Positions 52,351 to 60,389 of a stretch of DNA of 64,000 bases are shown here, one piece after another. Where the stretch lies: NCBI GenBank assembly GCA_031253795.1, contig JAIRVR010000055.1, positions 62,001 through 126,000 on the forward strand, in the 5' to 3' direction. The stretch's first letter is position 1. Every line of letters starts with the position of its first letter. The notes beneath the pieces are model-generated. The model made no database searches, was not told where the DNA came from, and worked only from the letters and a program-made list of their open reading frames with translations. This DNA is from Burkholderiaceae bacterium (lineage in GTDB: Bacteria; Pseudomonadota; Gammaproteobacteria; Burkholderiales; Burkholderiaceae_C). A program made the translations under genes and the position numbers.

Positions 52351-53325
52351 TCAATCCAACTTCACGCCCGCGCTTTTGATGATGGCGCCCCAGCGCTTGG
52401 ACTCGGCGCGCGACATGGCCAGGAACTGCTCGGGCGTGCCGGGCAGGGCCTCCATGCCGAAATCCTGCATGCGTTTGACCACAGGCGGGCTGGCCAGGGC
52501 CTTGTTGAGTTCGGCATTCAGGCGCTGGACGACGGCCGCCGGCATATGGGCCGGTCCCAGAATGCCCTGGAAGGCATAGACCTCGGTATCGGGCACACCC
52601 ACCTCGGCCAGCGTGGGCAGCTCGGGCAGGCCCGGCACACGCCTGGCCGTGCCTATGGCCAGCGCCCTGACCTTGCCCGACTGGATGACGGGAAGGCCCG
52701 AGGCCAGGTCCAGGAACATGCAGGGCACCTGGCCGCCCATGACGTCGGCCAGGGCAGGCGCCGCGCCACGGTAGGGGATGTGGGTGAGGAAGGTGCCCGT
52801 ACGCTTCTTGAACATCTCCATGGCCAGGTGGTGGGGCGAGCCATTGCCGGGCGAGGCATAGTTGACCTGGCCCGGATGTGCCTTCACATAGGCCAGGAAT
52901 TCCTTGAAGCTCCTGGCCTCGAAGTTCGGGTTGACCACGAGGGCCATGGGGAAGCGGCTGATGCCTCCGATGTAGGTGAAATCCTTTTCGGGATGGAAGG
53001 CCAGCTTGCTGAACAGATGCTCGTTGTAGGCCAGCACGGCGTTGTCGGCCGACATGATGGTGTAGCCATCGGGCTTGGCCGTGGCCACGATCTGGGCACC
53101 GATATTGGTCGAGGCGCCCGGGCGGTTGTCCACCACGATGGTCTGGTTCAGCGTCTGGCGCATGGCTTCGGCCACGGTGCGCGCCAGCACGTCGGTGCCG
53201 CCGCCCGGCGGATAGGGCACGACCCAGCGGATGGTGCTGGAAGGCCAGTCCTGCGCCCGGGCAAGGGGCGCGGCCAGGCCGGCCGATGTGGCCGCCATGG
53301 CGGCCAGAAGTTGTCTGCGGTCCAT
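52351..53325 (-). CDS. Tripartite tricarboxylate transporter (Bug) solute-binding protein
   Basis: Third Bug protein in the window, 324 residues. The signal is MDRRQLLAAMAATSAGLAAPLARAQ, with a twin-arginine-like start. The fold follows (IRWVVPYPPGGGTDVLARTVAEAMRQ...IVVDNRPGASTNIGAQIVATAKPDGYTIM). ATG 53325 starts the protein; the longer ORF track entry is not needed. It lies downstream of TraB/GumN and fumarylacetoacetase-type genes on the same strand, 89 bases on, and may take up the acid cleaved by the hydrolase. Confidence 0.92.
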   Translation of the reverse strand: MDRRQLLAAMAATSAGLAAPLARAQDWPSSTIRWVVPYPPGGGTDVLARTVAEAMRQTLNQTIVVDNRPGASTNIGAQIVATAKPDGYTIMSADNAVLAYNEHLFSKLAFHPEKDFTYIGGISRFPMALVVNPNFEARSFKEFLAYVKAHPGQVNYASPGNGSPHHLAMEMFKKRTGTFLTHIPYRGAAPALADVMGGQVPCMFLDLASGLPVIQSGKVRALAIGTARRVPGLPELPTLAEVGVPDTEVYAFQGILGPAHMPAAVVQRLNAELNKALASPPVVKRMQDFGMEALPGTPEQFLAMSRAESKRWGAIIKSAGVKLD

Positions 53326-53414
53326 TGTTGTCTCCTGTGTGGGTAAGGTGGATGGGATGTCTGCCGCGCCTTGTGGTGGGCTTCGCCTGGTTGTGGCGGC
53401 GCGGCAGCTGTGGG

Positions 53415-54413
53415 TCAGGGCCTGTCCGGCGGCGGGAACTGCACGCGCTGCGGCTGGAATCCCTGTGCCGCCAGCAGGGCCGGCAGGCCCTGGGGGCCGA
53501 CCATGTGCAGGGCCCCCACGGCCACGAAGACGCTGCGGCCCGCGCGCATCTCGCGCACCATGGCCTCGGCCATGGCCGGATTGCGGCCATCGATGGCGCG
53601 CGCGTACTGCTCGCGTTCCGCGGCGCTGTCCATGCAGTGGCACCAGTCGGGCAGGCTTTCGAGCAACTGCAGCCGCCCGTCGGCCCAGGCCTGGGCAATG
53701 GTGGACAGCTTGCTGCCGGCGCCACCGCCTTCCAGCTGCTCCAGGCCCGATCGCACGCTGTCGGTGGCGCGCACGGGGTCGTCGGACAGCAGCTCGCGCA
53801 ACTGGCGCTCGGGCGTTTCCAGCCCCAGCACGGGCTTGCCCAGGGCCTTGGCCGTACCGGCCAGCGCGGCATCGATGCCATAGGCCGGATCCAGCCCTTC
53901 GCGCCTTCCGGCCAGGGCCAGCAGGGCCATGACCTGGGCTTCAGGACGCAGACCGGTCAGTTCGGGGCCGGCACAGGCGGCCTGCCGCTGTGCAGCCAGA
54001 CGGCGCTCCAGGTCCTCGGGCAGGGGCGGGGCGTCGGGCCGCGCGCGCAGGCCCTGCTGCAGGGCCTGCAAAACGGCCGGGTCCAGCAGGTCCAGTTCCA
54101 GCGCCAGCCGGTCAGAACCGCGCAGGGCCGAAAGCACCGTGGGGCCGGGCACGCTCCAGTCCAGGCGTGCCGTGTGCACCGTGCCATAGAGCCAGCTGCT
54201 GCGCCCGCCATGCTCGACGCGCCACAGCAGGCCGCGGTCCCGCGCCCCGCGCAGCAGGGTGCGCAGCTGCTCCGGTCCCGGCATGGCGGCGGCGGGCGGG
54301 CAGTCCGCCGCCTGGGCCCAGGCCATGCCGCCCGGCACCAGCAGGGCCGCGGCCAGGCCGCGGCGCAGCCACCGGCCCATGGCCGGCATCCAGCGCACAA
54401 GGGTGCCTGTCAT
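53415..54413 (-). CDS. TraB/PrgY/GumN-family protein
   Basis: Secreted or periplasmic protein of 332 residues with an N-terminal signal (RGLAAALLVPGGMAWAQAA). TraB/GumN motifs are LLWRVEHGGRSSWLYGTVHTARLDW near the start and MAEAMVREMRAGRSVFVAVGALHMVGPQGLPALL at the end (GxxH in both). Related proteins (Tiki-like) are putative metalloproteases. Its ATG overlaps the hydrolase stop by four bases (ATGA), an odd coupling of two unrelated functions. Confidence 0.86.
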   Translation of the reverse strand: MTGTLVRWMPAMGRWLRRGLAAALLVPGGMAWAQAADCPPAAAMPGPEQLRTLLRGARDRGLLWRVEHGGRSSWLYGTVHTARLDWSVPGPTVLSALRGSDRLALELDLLDPAVLQALQQGLRARPDAPPLPEDLERRLAAQRQAACAGPELTGLRPEAQVMALLALAGRREGLDPAYGIDAALAGTAKALGKPVLGLETPERQLRELLSDDPVRATDSVRSGLEQLEGGGAGSKLSTIAQAWADGRLQLLESLPDWCHCMDSAAEREQYARAIDGRNPAMAEAMVREMRAGRSVFVAVGALHMVGPQGLPALLAAQGFQPQRVQFPPPDRP

Positions 54414-55432
54414 GGGGTGGGCTCGGAAATGGCCTGGTCGATGGCGCCGAACACGCTCTGTCCGTCCTTGCCCTTCATCTCTATGCGGATGGAGTCGCCA
54501 AAGCGCATGAACTCGGTCTTGGGTGCGCCGTCCTGGAGGATCTCCATGCAGCGCTTTTCGGCGATGCAGCTGTAGCCCCGGGGCCACTCCATGCGCCTGT
54601 CCTTGCCCTTGCCGGCTTCCACGCCCCTGTTGCTCACCGTGCCGCTGCCCACGATGGAGCCCGCACGCATATTGCGCGTCTTGCAGACGTGGGCGATGAG
54701 CTGGCCGAAGTGAAAGGCCATGTCCTCGCCCGCATCGCACATGCCCACCTTGCGTCCGTTCCAGGTGGACTGCAGGGTCAGGTGCAGGCGGCCGCCTTTC
54801 CAGGCATCACCCAGCTCGTCCAGCGTCACGGCGACGGGACTGAAGGCCGTGGCGGGCTTGGACTGCAGGAAGCCGAAACCTTTTTCCAGCTCGGCCGGGA
54901 TCAGGTTGCGCAGGCTGACATCGTTGGCCAGCATCACCAGGCGGATGGCCGACAGCGCCTGCTCGGGCGTGCTGCCCATGTCCACATCGCCCGTGACGAC
55001 GGCGATCTCGGCCTCGAAATCGATGCCCATGGCCATGCTGGGCACGACCACGTCGTCGCAGGGCCCCAGGAAATCGTCGCTGCCGCCCTGGTACATCAGG
55101 GGGTCGGTATAGAAGTTGGCGGGCACTTCGGCGCCGCGCGCCTTGCGCACCAGCTCCACATGGTTGATATAGGCCGATCCATCGGCCCACTGGTAGGCGC
55201 GGGGCAGCGGCGCCATGCACTGGCGCGGATCGAAGGCGAAGGCATGCGGCGCCTTGCCGCTGTTGAGCAGATGGGACAGGTCCTGCAACTGGGGTGCCAT
55301 ATAGGCCCAGTCGTCCAGCACCTGCTGCAGGCGGCTCGCGATGCCGGTCGCATAATGGGCCTGGCTCAGGTCGCGTGACACCACGACCAGTTGCCCATCC
55401 CGCGATCCATCCTTGTAAGTGGCAAGTTTCAT
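54410..55432 (-). CDS. Fumarylacetoacetate hydrolase-family enzyme
   Basis: Protein of 340 residues. The N-terminal part (MKLATYKDGSRDGQLVVVSRDLS) resembles fumarylacetoacetase-type hydrolases. The catalytic domain has the metal ligands in GIDFEAEIAVVTGDVDMG and ANDVSLRNLIP, and the core GSIVGSGTVSNRG. Such enzymes hydrolyse C-C bonds of beta-diketo acids or decarboxylate and isomerise aromatic-pathway intermediates. GGGAGC precedes ATG 55432. It is divergent from an IclR regulator with a palindrome between, suggesting control by that regulator. Confidence 0.9.
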   Translation of the reverse strand: MKLATYKDGSRDGQLVVVSRDLSQAHYATGIASRLQQVLDDWAYMAPQLQDLSHLLNSGKAPHAFAFDPRQCMAPLPRAYQWADGSAYINHVELVRKARGAEVPANFYTDPLMYQGGSDDFLGPCDDVVVPSMAMGIDFEAEIAVVTGDVDMGSTPEQALSAIRLVMLANDVSLRNLIPAELEKGFGFLQSKPATAFSPVAVTLDELGDAWKGGRLHLTLQSTWNGRKVGMCDAGEDMAFHFGQLIAHVCKTRNMRAGSIVGSGTVSNRGVEAGKGKDRRMEWPRGYSCIAEKRCMEILQDGAPKTEFMRFGDSIRIEMKGKDGQSVFGAIDQAISEPTP

Positions 55433-55502
55433 GCTGCTCCCGTTGGCCAAGGCCCGCATCCGGGCACGCGGGCCCGAGGCACCCCCGCCACGAATTACGA
55501 TA

Positions 55503-55520
55503 AGTTAAATTGATTTAACT
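55503..55520. promoter_or_regulatory. 18-bp palindrome between hydrolase and IclR genes
   Basis: AGTTAAAT-TG-ATTTAACT is a perfect inverted repeat within an AT-rich stretch of otherwise GC-rich DNA. It lies 23 bases ahead of the IclR ATG and 70 ahead of the hydrolase start. Position and symmetry fit an operator, probably of the adjacent IclR protein. Confidence 0.72.
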
Positions 55521-55543
55521 AAACAAAACCAAATTCTATTGCA

Positions 55544-56326
55544 ATGGACAAGGAACGTGCAGGGATCCAGTCGGTCGAGGTCGGCTTTGCTTTGCTGGAG
55601 GCACTGACGCGCTCGCGTGGCGCGCTGATGCTCAAGGATCTGGCCGCCGAGGCCGGCATGAGCGCGGCCAAGGCCCACCGCTACCTGGTGAGTTTTCAGC
55701 GCATAGGCCTGGTGACCCAGGATGCGCGCACCTCGCGCTATGACCTGGGCCCGGCCTCGCTGAAGCTGGGCTTGGCCTCGCTGGCCCGGCTGGAGCCGGT
55801 GCGCCTGGCGCGCGAGCGCATGCCGGACCTGATGGAGCAGATACAGCACACGGCGGCCATCGCCGTCTGGGGCAACCACGGGCCGACCATCGTGCACTGG
55901 GAAGAGTCGGCCCAGTCGGTCACGGCCAATCTGCGCCTGGGCGATGTCATGCCCATGCTGGCCTCGGCCACGGGCCGCTGCTTCGCGGCCTGGCTGCCGC
56001 GCGAGGTGACGGCACCGCTGCTGGAACCCGAGGTGGAGCGTGCGCGCCGCAGCCAGCGCCAGGACCTGCCGCTGACGCCCGAGGCCATCGATGCCATGCT
56101 GGCCGAGGTGCGAGCCCATGGCACGGCCCGGGTGGTGGACACGGTGCTGCCCGGCATCGTGGCCTTTTGCACGCCGGTCTTCGACTCCTCGGGCCACATC
56201 GTGCTGGGCCTGACCACGCTGGGCTCGGTGGCGACCTTCGACCCCGCCTATGGCGGTGCCATTGACGCGCCGCTGCGCCAGGCCTGCCAGCAGCTGTCCA
56301 GCGACCTGGGCTGGGGCATACAGTGA
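55544..56326 (+). CDS. IclR-family transcriptional regulator
   Basis: Regulator of 260 residues. The winged helix is VEVGFALLEALTRSRGALMLKDLAAEAGMSAAKAHRYLVSFQRIGLV. The effector domain includes TAAIAVWGNHGPTIVHWEES and ATGRCFAAWLP. It is divergent from the hydrolase/TraB/Bug operon, which it likely controls with itself. Its stop overlaps the GTG of the DUF3108 gene (GTGA). Confidence 0.92.
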   Translation: MDKERAGIQSVEVGFALLEALTRSRGALMLKDLAAEAGMSAAKAHRYLVSFQRIGLVTQDARTSRYDLGPASLKLGLASLARLEPVRLARERMPDLMEQIQHTAAIAVWGNHGPTIVHWEESAQSVTANLRLGDVMPMLASATGRCFAAWLPREVTAPLLEPEVERARRSQRQDLPLTPEAIDAMLAEVRAHGTARVVDTVLPGIVAFCTPVFDSSGHIVLGLTTLGSVATFDPAYGGAIDAPLRQACQQLSSDLGWGIQ

Positions 56327-57480
56327 CACGCCGCCGGGGCCTGCCCGTGGTCACGGCCGCCGTGCTGGCAGGCCATGCGCTGCTCCTGCTGGGCCTGCCC
56401 CTGTGGAATGTGGCGCCCGTGGCGCGCACCGAGGTGGCGGCGATGCAGACGCGCGCACTGGCCCTGCCCCAGCCGCCCGCGCTACCTCCTGCGGCCGAAT
56501 CCGCCCCCAGCGCCAGGCCTGCGGCACCGCCGCGGCCCCGCCGCCAGGCCGCGCCCCGGCCGGCTCCCGAGCCTGCACCGCTGGACACCCCCATCCGCGA
56601 AACCGTGGAGCCCCTGGCAGGTTCCACGGCAGCGCCCTCAGCGCCCTCAGCGCAGGAAGGCGCCACGGCCGATGCTCCGGCCCAGGCCGCGGCCGAGGCG
56701 GCCGGCAGCGCCGCCAGCCAGGAAGCGGCCCCCGTGCAGCCTGCAGCCGCTGCGGCAGCCCCGGCCGCCGAAGGCCAGGCCAGGGGCATGGAAGTGCATG
56801 CCGCCGACGGCACGCCCATGCCCTCCGGCGATGCCCTGCCCATCCAGTTGCCAGATCCGGCCCGCCTGTCCTTCTCGGTCACGGGCCAGGCCAAGCGCTT
56901 CGACTATTCGGCCAATGCCGAACTGGTGTGGCGCCATGCCAATGGCCAGTACCAGGCCAGCCAGGAGGTCAGCCTGTTCCTGCTGGGCTCGCGCTCCCAG
57001 TCCAGCGAGGGCCGCATCACCGACCAGGGCCTGGAGCCCGGCCGATTCGAGGACAAGGCACGCAAGCTGCAGACGGCCCAGCTGGATTTCGGCCAGCAGC
57101 GCGCGCATTTCAGCGCGGGCACGCCCGACGCCGTCATCGCCCCCGGCGCCCAGGACCGGCTCAGCGTCTTCCTGCAGCTGTCGGCCCTGCTGGGGGCCGC
57201 GCCCCAGCGCTATCCGCAGGGCACGCAGATCGGCTTCATCACCGTCAGCGCGCGCCGCGCCGACCGCTGGACCTTCCGCGTGGGCGCCATGGAAACCCTG
57301 GACCTGCCGGCCGGCAGCCTGCAGGCGCTGCGCCTGGACAAGGTGCGCCAGGGCGCGGACGACCAGGACGCATCGCTGTGGCTGGCGCCCTCGCTGCAGT
57401 ATCTGCCGGTGCGCATACGCCTGGCCCAGGACAACGGCGACTTCGCCGACCTGCAGCTCAAATCCCGGCAGGCACCCTGA
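56323..57480 (+). CDS. DUF3108-domain protein with Ala/Pro-rich linker
   Basis: Protein of 385 residues. An N-terminal membrane segment (LPVVTAAVLAGHALLLLGLPLW) is followed by a long Ala/Pro/Glu-rich linker (roughly 35-155), then a DUF3108-type domain (LPDPARLSFSVTGQAKRFDYSANAELVW ... LPAGSLQALRLDKVRQG). This TonB-like plan of anchor, linker and globular domain suggests it spans the periplasm. GTG 56323 overlaps the IclR stop by four bases. Function unknown. Confidence 0.85.
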   Translation: MTRRRGLPVVTAAVLAGHALLLLGLPLWNVAPVARTEVAAMQTRALALPQPPALPPAAESAPSARPAAPPRPRRQAAPRPAPEPAPLDTPIRETVEPLAGSTAAPSAPSAQEGATADAPAQAAAEAAGSAASQEAAPVQPAAAAAAPAAEGQARGMEVHAADGTPMPSGDALPIQLPDPARLSFSVTGQAKRFDYSANAELVWRHANGQYQASQEVSLFLLGSRSQSSEGRITDQGLEPGRFEDKARKLQTAQLDFGQQRAHFSAGTPDAVIAPGAQDRLSVFLQLSALLGAAPQRYPQGTQIGFITVSARRADRWTFRVGAMETLDLPAGSLQALRLDKVRQGADDQDASLWLAPSLQYLPVRIRLAQDNGDFADLQLKSRQAP

Positions 57481-57720
57481 CGAATCGGGCCTTTTTCGGC
57501 CAGGCCGCGCCCCCTGTGCGCCGGTAGTCCGCCGCTGGCAGCCCCCCCGCCGCACCGCCTACCACATCGCGGCCTGCGGCGTCCGCCACGGCGCATGGAA
57601 ATCCGTGGAATACTGTGTGCAAGCGCCCATCCAGGTCAAAAACTTCCGGGTTCTTGAAATACGGCGCTTCGCAGCCATCTTGACTGTGCAATGCCCCGCA
57701 AGGGGCAAGAAAGGAACACC

Positions 57721-58014
57721 ATGCAAATGCTTTACGACTCCGAATCCTTTGTGGTGCTCCATCTGCGTCCCGACATGGACCCGGACGCCTCCAAGGACGC
57801 GGCGGCCGCCGACGCCCCGCCCCAGCTGCCGCGCCATGGCTTCGAAATCGTGGACAAGCGCTCGGGCAAGGAGGTCTACCTGGACGGTTCCTGGGCCGAG
57901 ATGTTCCAGAAACAGATCATCGCCTGGCAGCAGGACGCACCGACCGAGGAAGAGGTCGAGGACGCGCTCGAACGCTATGCGGGCCTGGCCCAGCAACCCG
58001 TCGTGGTCCACTGA
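57721..58014 (+). CDS. DUF3567 family protein
   Basis: Small protein of 97 residues (MQMLYDSESFVVLHL ... HGFEIVDKRSGKEVYLDG), matching the DUF3567 pattern common in Burkholderiales. AAAGGA precedes ATG 57721, so the ORF-track start ten codons upstream is rejected. A 240-base gap lies upstream, giving room for its own promoter, and a strong terminator follows. Function unknown. Confidence 0.85.
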   Translation: MQMLYDSESFVVLHLRPDMDPDASKDAAAADAPPQLPRHGFEIVDKRSGKEVYLDGSWAEMFQKQIIAWQQDAPTEEEVEDALERYAGLAQQPVVVH

Positions 58015-58053
58015 CCCGGCCGTACCCTGGCACCGGCTCGCCGGGCCGCACAC

Positions 58054-58088
58054 AAGCCTGCCGCATCACGGTGCGTGGCAGGCTTTTT
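58054..58088 (+). terminator. Rho-independent terminator of DUF3567 gene
   Basis: AAGCCTGCC and GGCAGGCTT form a 9-bp stem with a 14-base loop, followed by TTTTT (58084-58088). Its 3' half lies inside the last codons of the convergent AbrB-family gene, whose tail EKACHAP it encodes. Confidence 0.8.
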
Positions 58089-59169
58089 CTTTGCCCGCAG
58101 CACGCCCTTCGAACCAGCGGTAGAACGGCGCCACCAGCAGCAGCACGGCGATCAGCCGGCAGACCTGGAAGGCCGTGACCACGGGCACGCCCAATTGCAG
58201 CACCTTGGCCGTGATGGCCATCTCCGTGATGCCGCCAGGCGAAGTGCCCAGCAGCAGGGTGACCCATGGCAGGTCCACGGCCAGGTGCAGCAGCCAGGCA
58301 AATCCCGCACAGATCACCATCAGGCCCACGGTGCCCGCGGCCACCGACCCCAGCCAGCGCGGCGCCGTGTGCAGGAATTCGCGCCTGAAGCGCACGCCCA
58401 GGCTGATGCCGATGACCAGCTGGGCCGCGTTGACCAGGCCCTGGGGCACGGCCGACAGCTCCTGCCCGCACATGGTCAGCAGCATGGACACCACCAGGGC
58501 GCCCAGGAACCATGGGTTGGCGCGCCCCAGCCGCACCATGGCCCAGGCGCCCAGGCCGGTGAGCACGGCCAGCAGGGCCAGGCCCGGCCATTCGACGATG
58601 CGTATGCTGGGCGGGGTCAGTCCTTCGAGGCCGTGCAGCCCGCTCCACTGCAGCGCGAAGGGAATGCTCACGGTGACGATGACCAGGCGCAGGCTGTGGC
58701 TGGCGGCCACCAGGTCGGTGCGGGCGTTCTCTCGCTCGGCCAGCAGGGTCATTTCCGAGGCCGCGCCGATGGCGCCCGCGAAATACGTGGTCGCGCGCAG
58801 CTCGCCGGCAGGGATCTGCGGCATGCGCGGCGCATGGATGCGGTACAGCCAGGCGCCGAAGCCCCAGCCCAGCAGCAGGGCCCAGGCGATGGCCAGGACG
58901 ATGGCCCACCACAGGCCCGCGATGAGCTGGACCACGGCCGGCGTGACGTACAGGCCCAGCGAGGCGCCGATGACCCACTGGCCCGCATTGCGCAGCCGGC
59001 CCGCGCTGGCCGTGGGTGCTCCCAGGATGGAGGCCAGCGAGACGGCGATCAGCGGCCCCAGCATCCAGGGCAGGGGCGTGCGCAGCCACAGGCACAACTG
59101 GGCGGCCGCGAAGGCGCCGAGCAGGGTCAGCGAAATACGGAGCGGGGAAACGGGCGGGCGCGCGGACAT
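58066..59169 (-). CDS. AbrB-family membrane protein (putative ammonia monooxygenase-like / transport regulator)
   Basis: Integral membrane protein of 367 residues with about ten hydrophobic spans, a duplicated AbrB fold (PF05145). Family motifs are TPLPWMLGPLIAVSLASILG, LRATTYFAGAIGAASEMTLLAE, and DLPWVTLLLGTSPGGITEMAITAKVLQLGVPVVTAFQ. ATG 59169 (MSARPPVSP) is chosen over the ORF-track extension, whose first 67 codons overlap the next gene's 3' end. Its name derives from an old annotation; transport of a small molecule is more likely than monooxygenase activity. Confidence 0.88.
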   Translation of the reverse strand: MSARPPVSPLRISLTLLGAFAAAQLCLWLRTPLPWMLGPLIAVSLASILGAPTASAGRLRNAGQWVIGASLGLYVTPAVVQLIAGLWWAIVLAIAWALLLGWGFGAWLYRIHAPRMPQIPAGELRATTYFAGAIGAASEMTLLAERENARTDLVAASHSLRLVIVTVSIPFALQWSGLHGLEGLTPPSIRIVEWPGLALLAVLTGLGAWAMVRLGRANPWFLGALVVSMLLTMCGQELSAVPQGLVNAAQLVIGISLGVRFRREFLHTAPRWLGSVAAGTVGLMVICAGFAWLLHLAVDLPWVTLLLGTSPGGITEMAITAKVLQLGVPVVTAFQVCRLIAVLLLVAPFYRWFEGRAAGKEKACHAP

Positions 59170-59245
59170 GGCAGGCGGGCATCGGGGGGCGGCGAAGCCT
59201 CCGAGTATCGCCGCAGCTCCGACTGCACGCTGGCGCCTTGGCGGC

Positions 59246-59815
59246 TCAGCGAGGCCGGGCACCGCGCCGCGCCGCCATCTCCTGCCCCATGGCAGCCTGC
59301 GCCGGCGCAGGCAAAAGGCCCCGCGTCGGCGGATAGGCCAGGCGTTCTTCCATCTCGATATGGCCGGCATAGCAGGCCGCGAAGTGCTCGAACAAGGCCT
59401 CGTCGTACCCGCCGAAGCCCGTGAGCCGCCCCTCGGCCAGGCCCATCAGCGGCAGGCGGGCCCGGGCCCAGTCCGCCGCCATCTCGCCATGCTCGCGCTG
59501 CAGGCGGTGGACCAGGGCCACCGTGGGGGCGTCGCCGCCCTCCAGCAGCGGCGGGAACACATGCCGCTCCTCGTCCTCGTGGTGTAGGGGTGCGGCCTGG
59601 TCGAAATAGCGCAGCACGTCGCGCGCGGCCTGGCGCGCATCCTCGTCGCAGCCCCGCTCGCGCAGGTGGAGGCACAGGCGCTGAAGCAGCGCCAGCGTAC
59701 GCTGCACGCGCTCATGGCAGGCTTCGAGCATTTCGAAAGGCTGCTCGAAGCCCACGGCCGGACCTCTCCACAAAGGCAGCGCGGCCGCCTTCATGGAAGA
59801 TGGTGCAATGCCCAT
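59246..59815 (-). CDS. Hemerythrin HHE-domain protein
   Basis: Protein of 189 residues with a hemerythrin-like cation-binding domain. Diiron-ligand patterns appear as EACHERVQRTLALLQRL, PLHHEDEERHVFPPLL, HRLQREHGEM and YAGHIEMEERLAYP. Such proteins bind O2 or NO or sense iron. AAAGGA six bases before ATG 59815 favours that start over ATG 59830. A thioesterase gene is divergent about 100 bases away. Confidence 0.9.
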   Translation of the reverse strand: MGIAPSSMKAAALPLWRGPAVGFEQPFEMLEACHERVQRTLALLQRLCLHLRERGCDEDARQAARDVLRYFDQAAPLHHEDEERHVFPPLLEGGDAPTVALVHRLQREHGEMAADWARARLPLMGLAEGRLTGFGGYDEALFEHFAACYAGHIEMEERLAYPPTRGLLPAPAQAAMGQEMAARRGARPR

Positions 59816-59916
59816 GGTCTGTCCTTTCATGCGATCGGCTGTCTATGATGGCCGCCGTACCGGCAAAGCGTGCGGCCGCTGCAGGCCGCGCCCGCACGGG
59901 GCACCGAGGCCTCCGC

Positions 59917-60372
59917 ATGAACAGCGACAGCGACTATCTCGAATCCATTCTCCACCACGACATCCCCCTGACCCGCGACATGGGGCTGACGGTGCTCGAC
60001 TGGCAGAACGGCAGGCTGCGGCTGGGCCTGCCACTGCAGCCCAACCTCAACCACAAGCACACCATGTTTGGCGGCAGCCTCTACTGCGGCGCCGTGCTGG
60101 CCGGCTGGGGCTGGCTGCACCTGCGCCTGCGGCAGGGGGGCGTGGACGATGGCCACATCGTGATCCAGGAGGGGCAGATCAGCTACCCGCTGGCCATCAC
60201 CACCGACGCCACGGCCATCTGCGAAGCGCCGGACCCGGCGCTGTGGCAGCGCTTTGTCGCCACCTACCGCCGCCATGGCCGGGCACGCCTGACCCTGCAG
60301 TCGCGCCTGCTGAACGCGGGCAGCGACGCCACGGCGGTGCGCTTCACCGGGCAGTACGTGCTGCACCGCTAG
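59917..60372 (+). CDS. Putative thioesterase (YiiD C-terminal domain family)
   Basis: Hot-dog-fold protein of 151 residues. The start (YLESILHHDIPLTRDMGLTVLDW) and central NHKHTMFGGSLYCGAVLAGWGWLHL match the YiiD_C thioesterase family. The conserved Asn and Gly-Gly-Ser lie at the helix start that forms the active site. ATG 59917 replaces the track start 109 codons upstream. Its stop lies 18 bases from the convergent nrdJ stop. Confidence 0.85.
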   Translation: MNSDSDYLESILHHDIPLTRDMGLTVLDWQNGRLRLGLPLQPNLNHKHTMFGGSLYCGAVLAGWGWLHLRLRQGGVDDGHIVIQEGQISYPLAITTDATAICEAPDPALWQRFVATYRRHGRARLTLQSRLLNAGSDATAVRFTGQYVLHR

Positions 60373-60389
60373 GCGCGGCCCCGCGCCCT

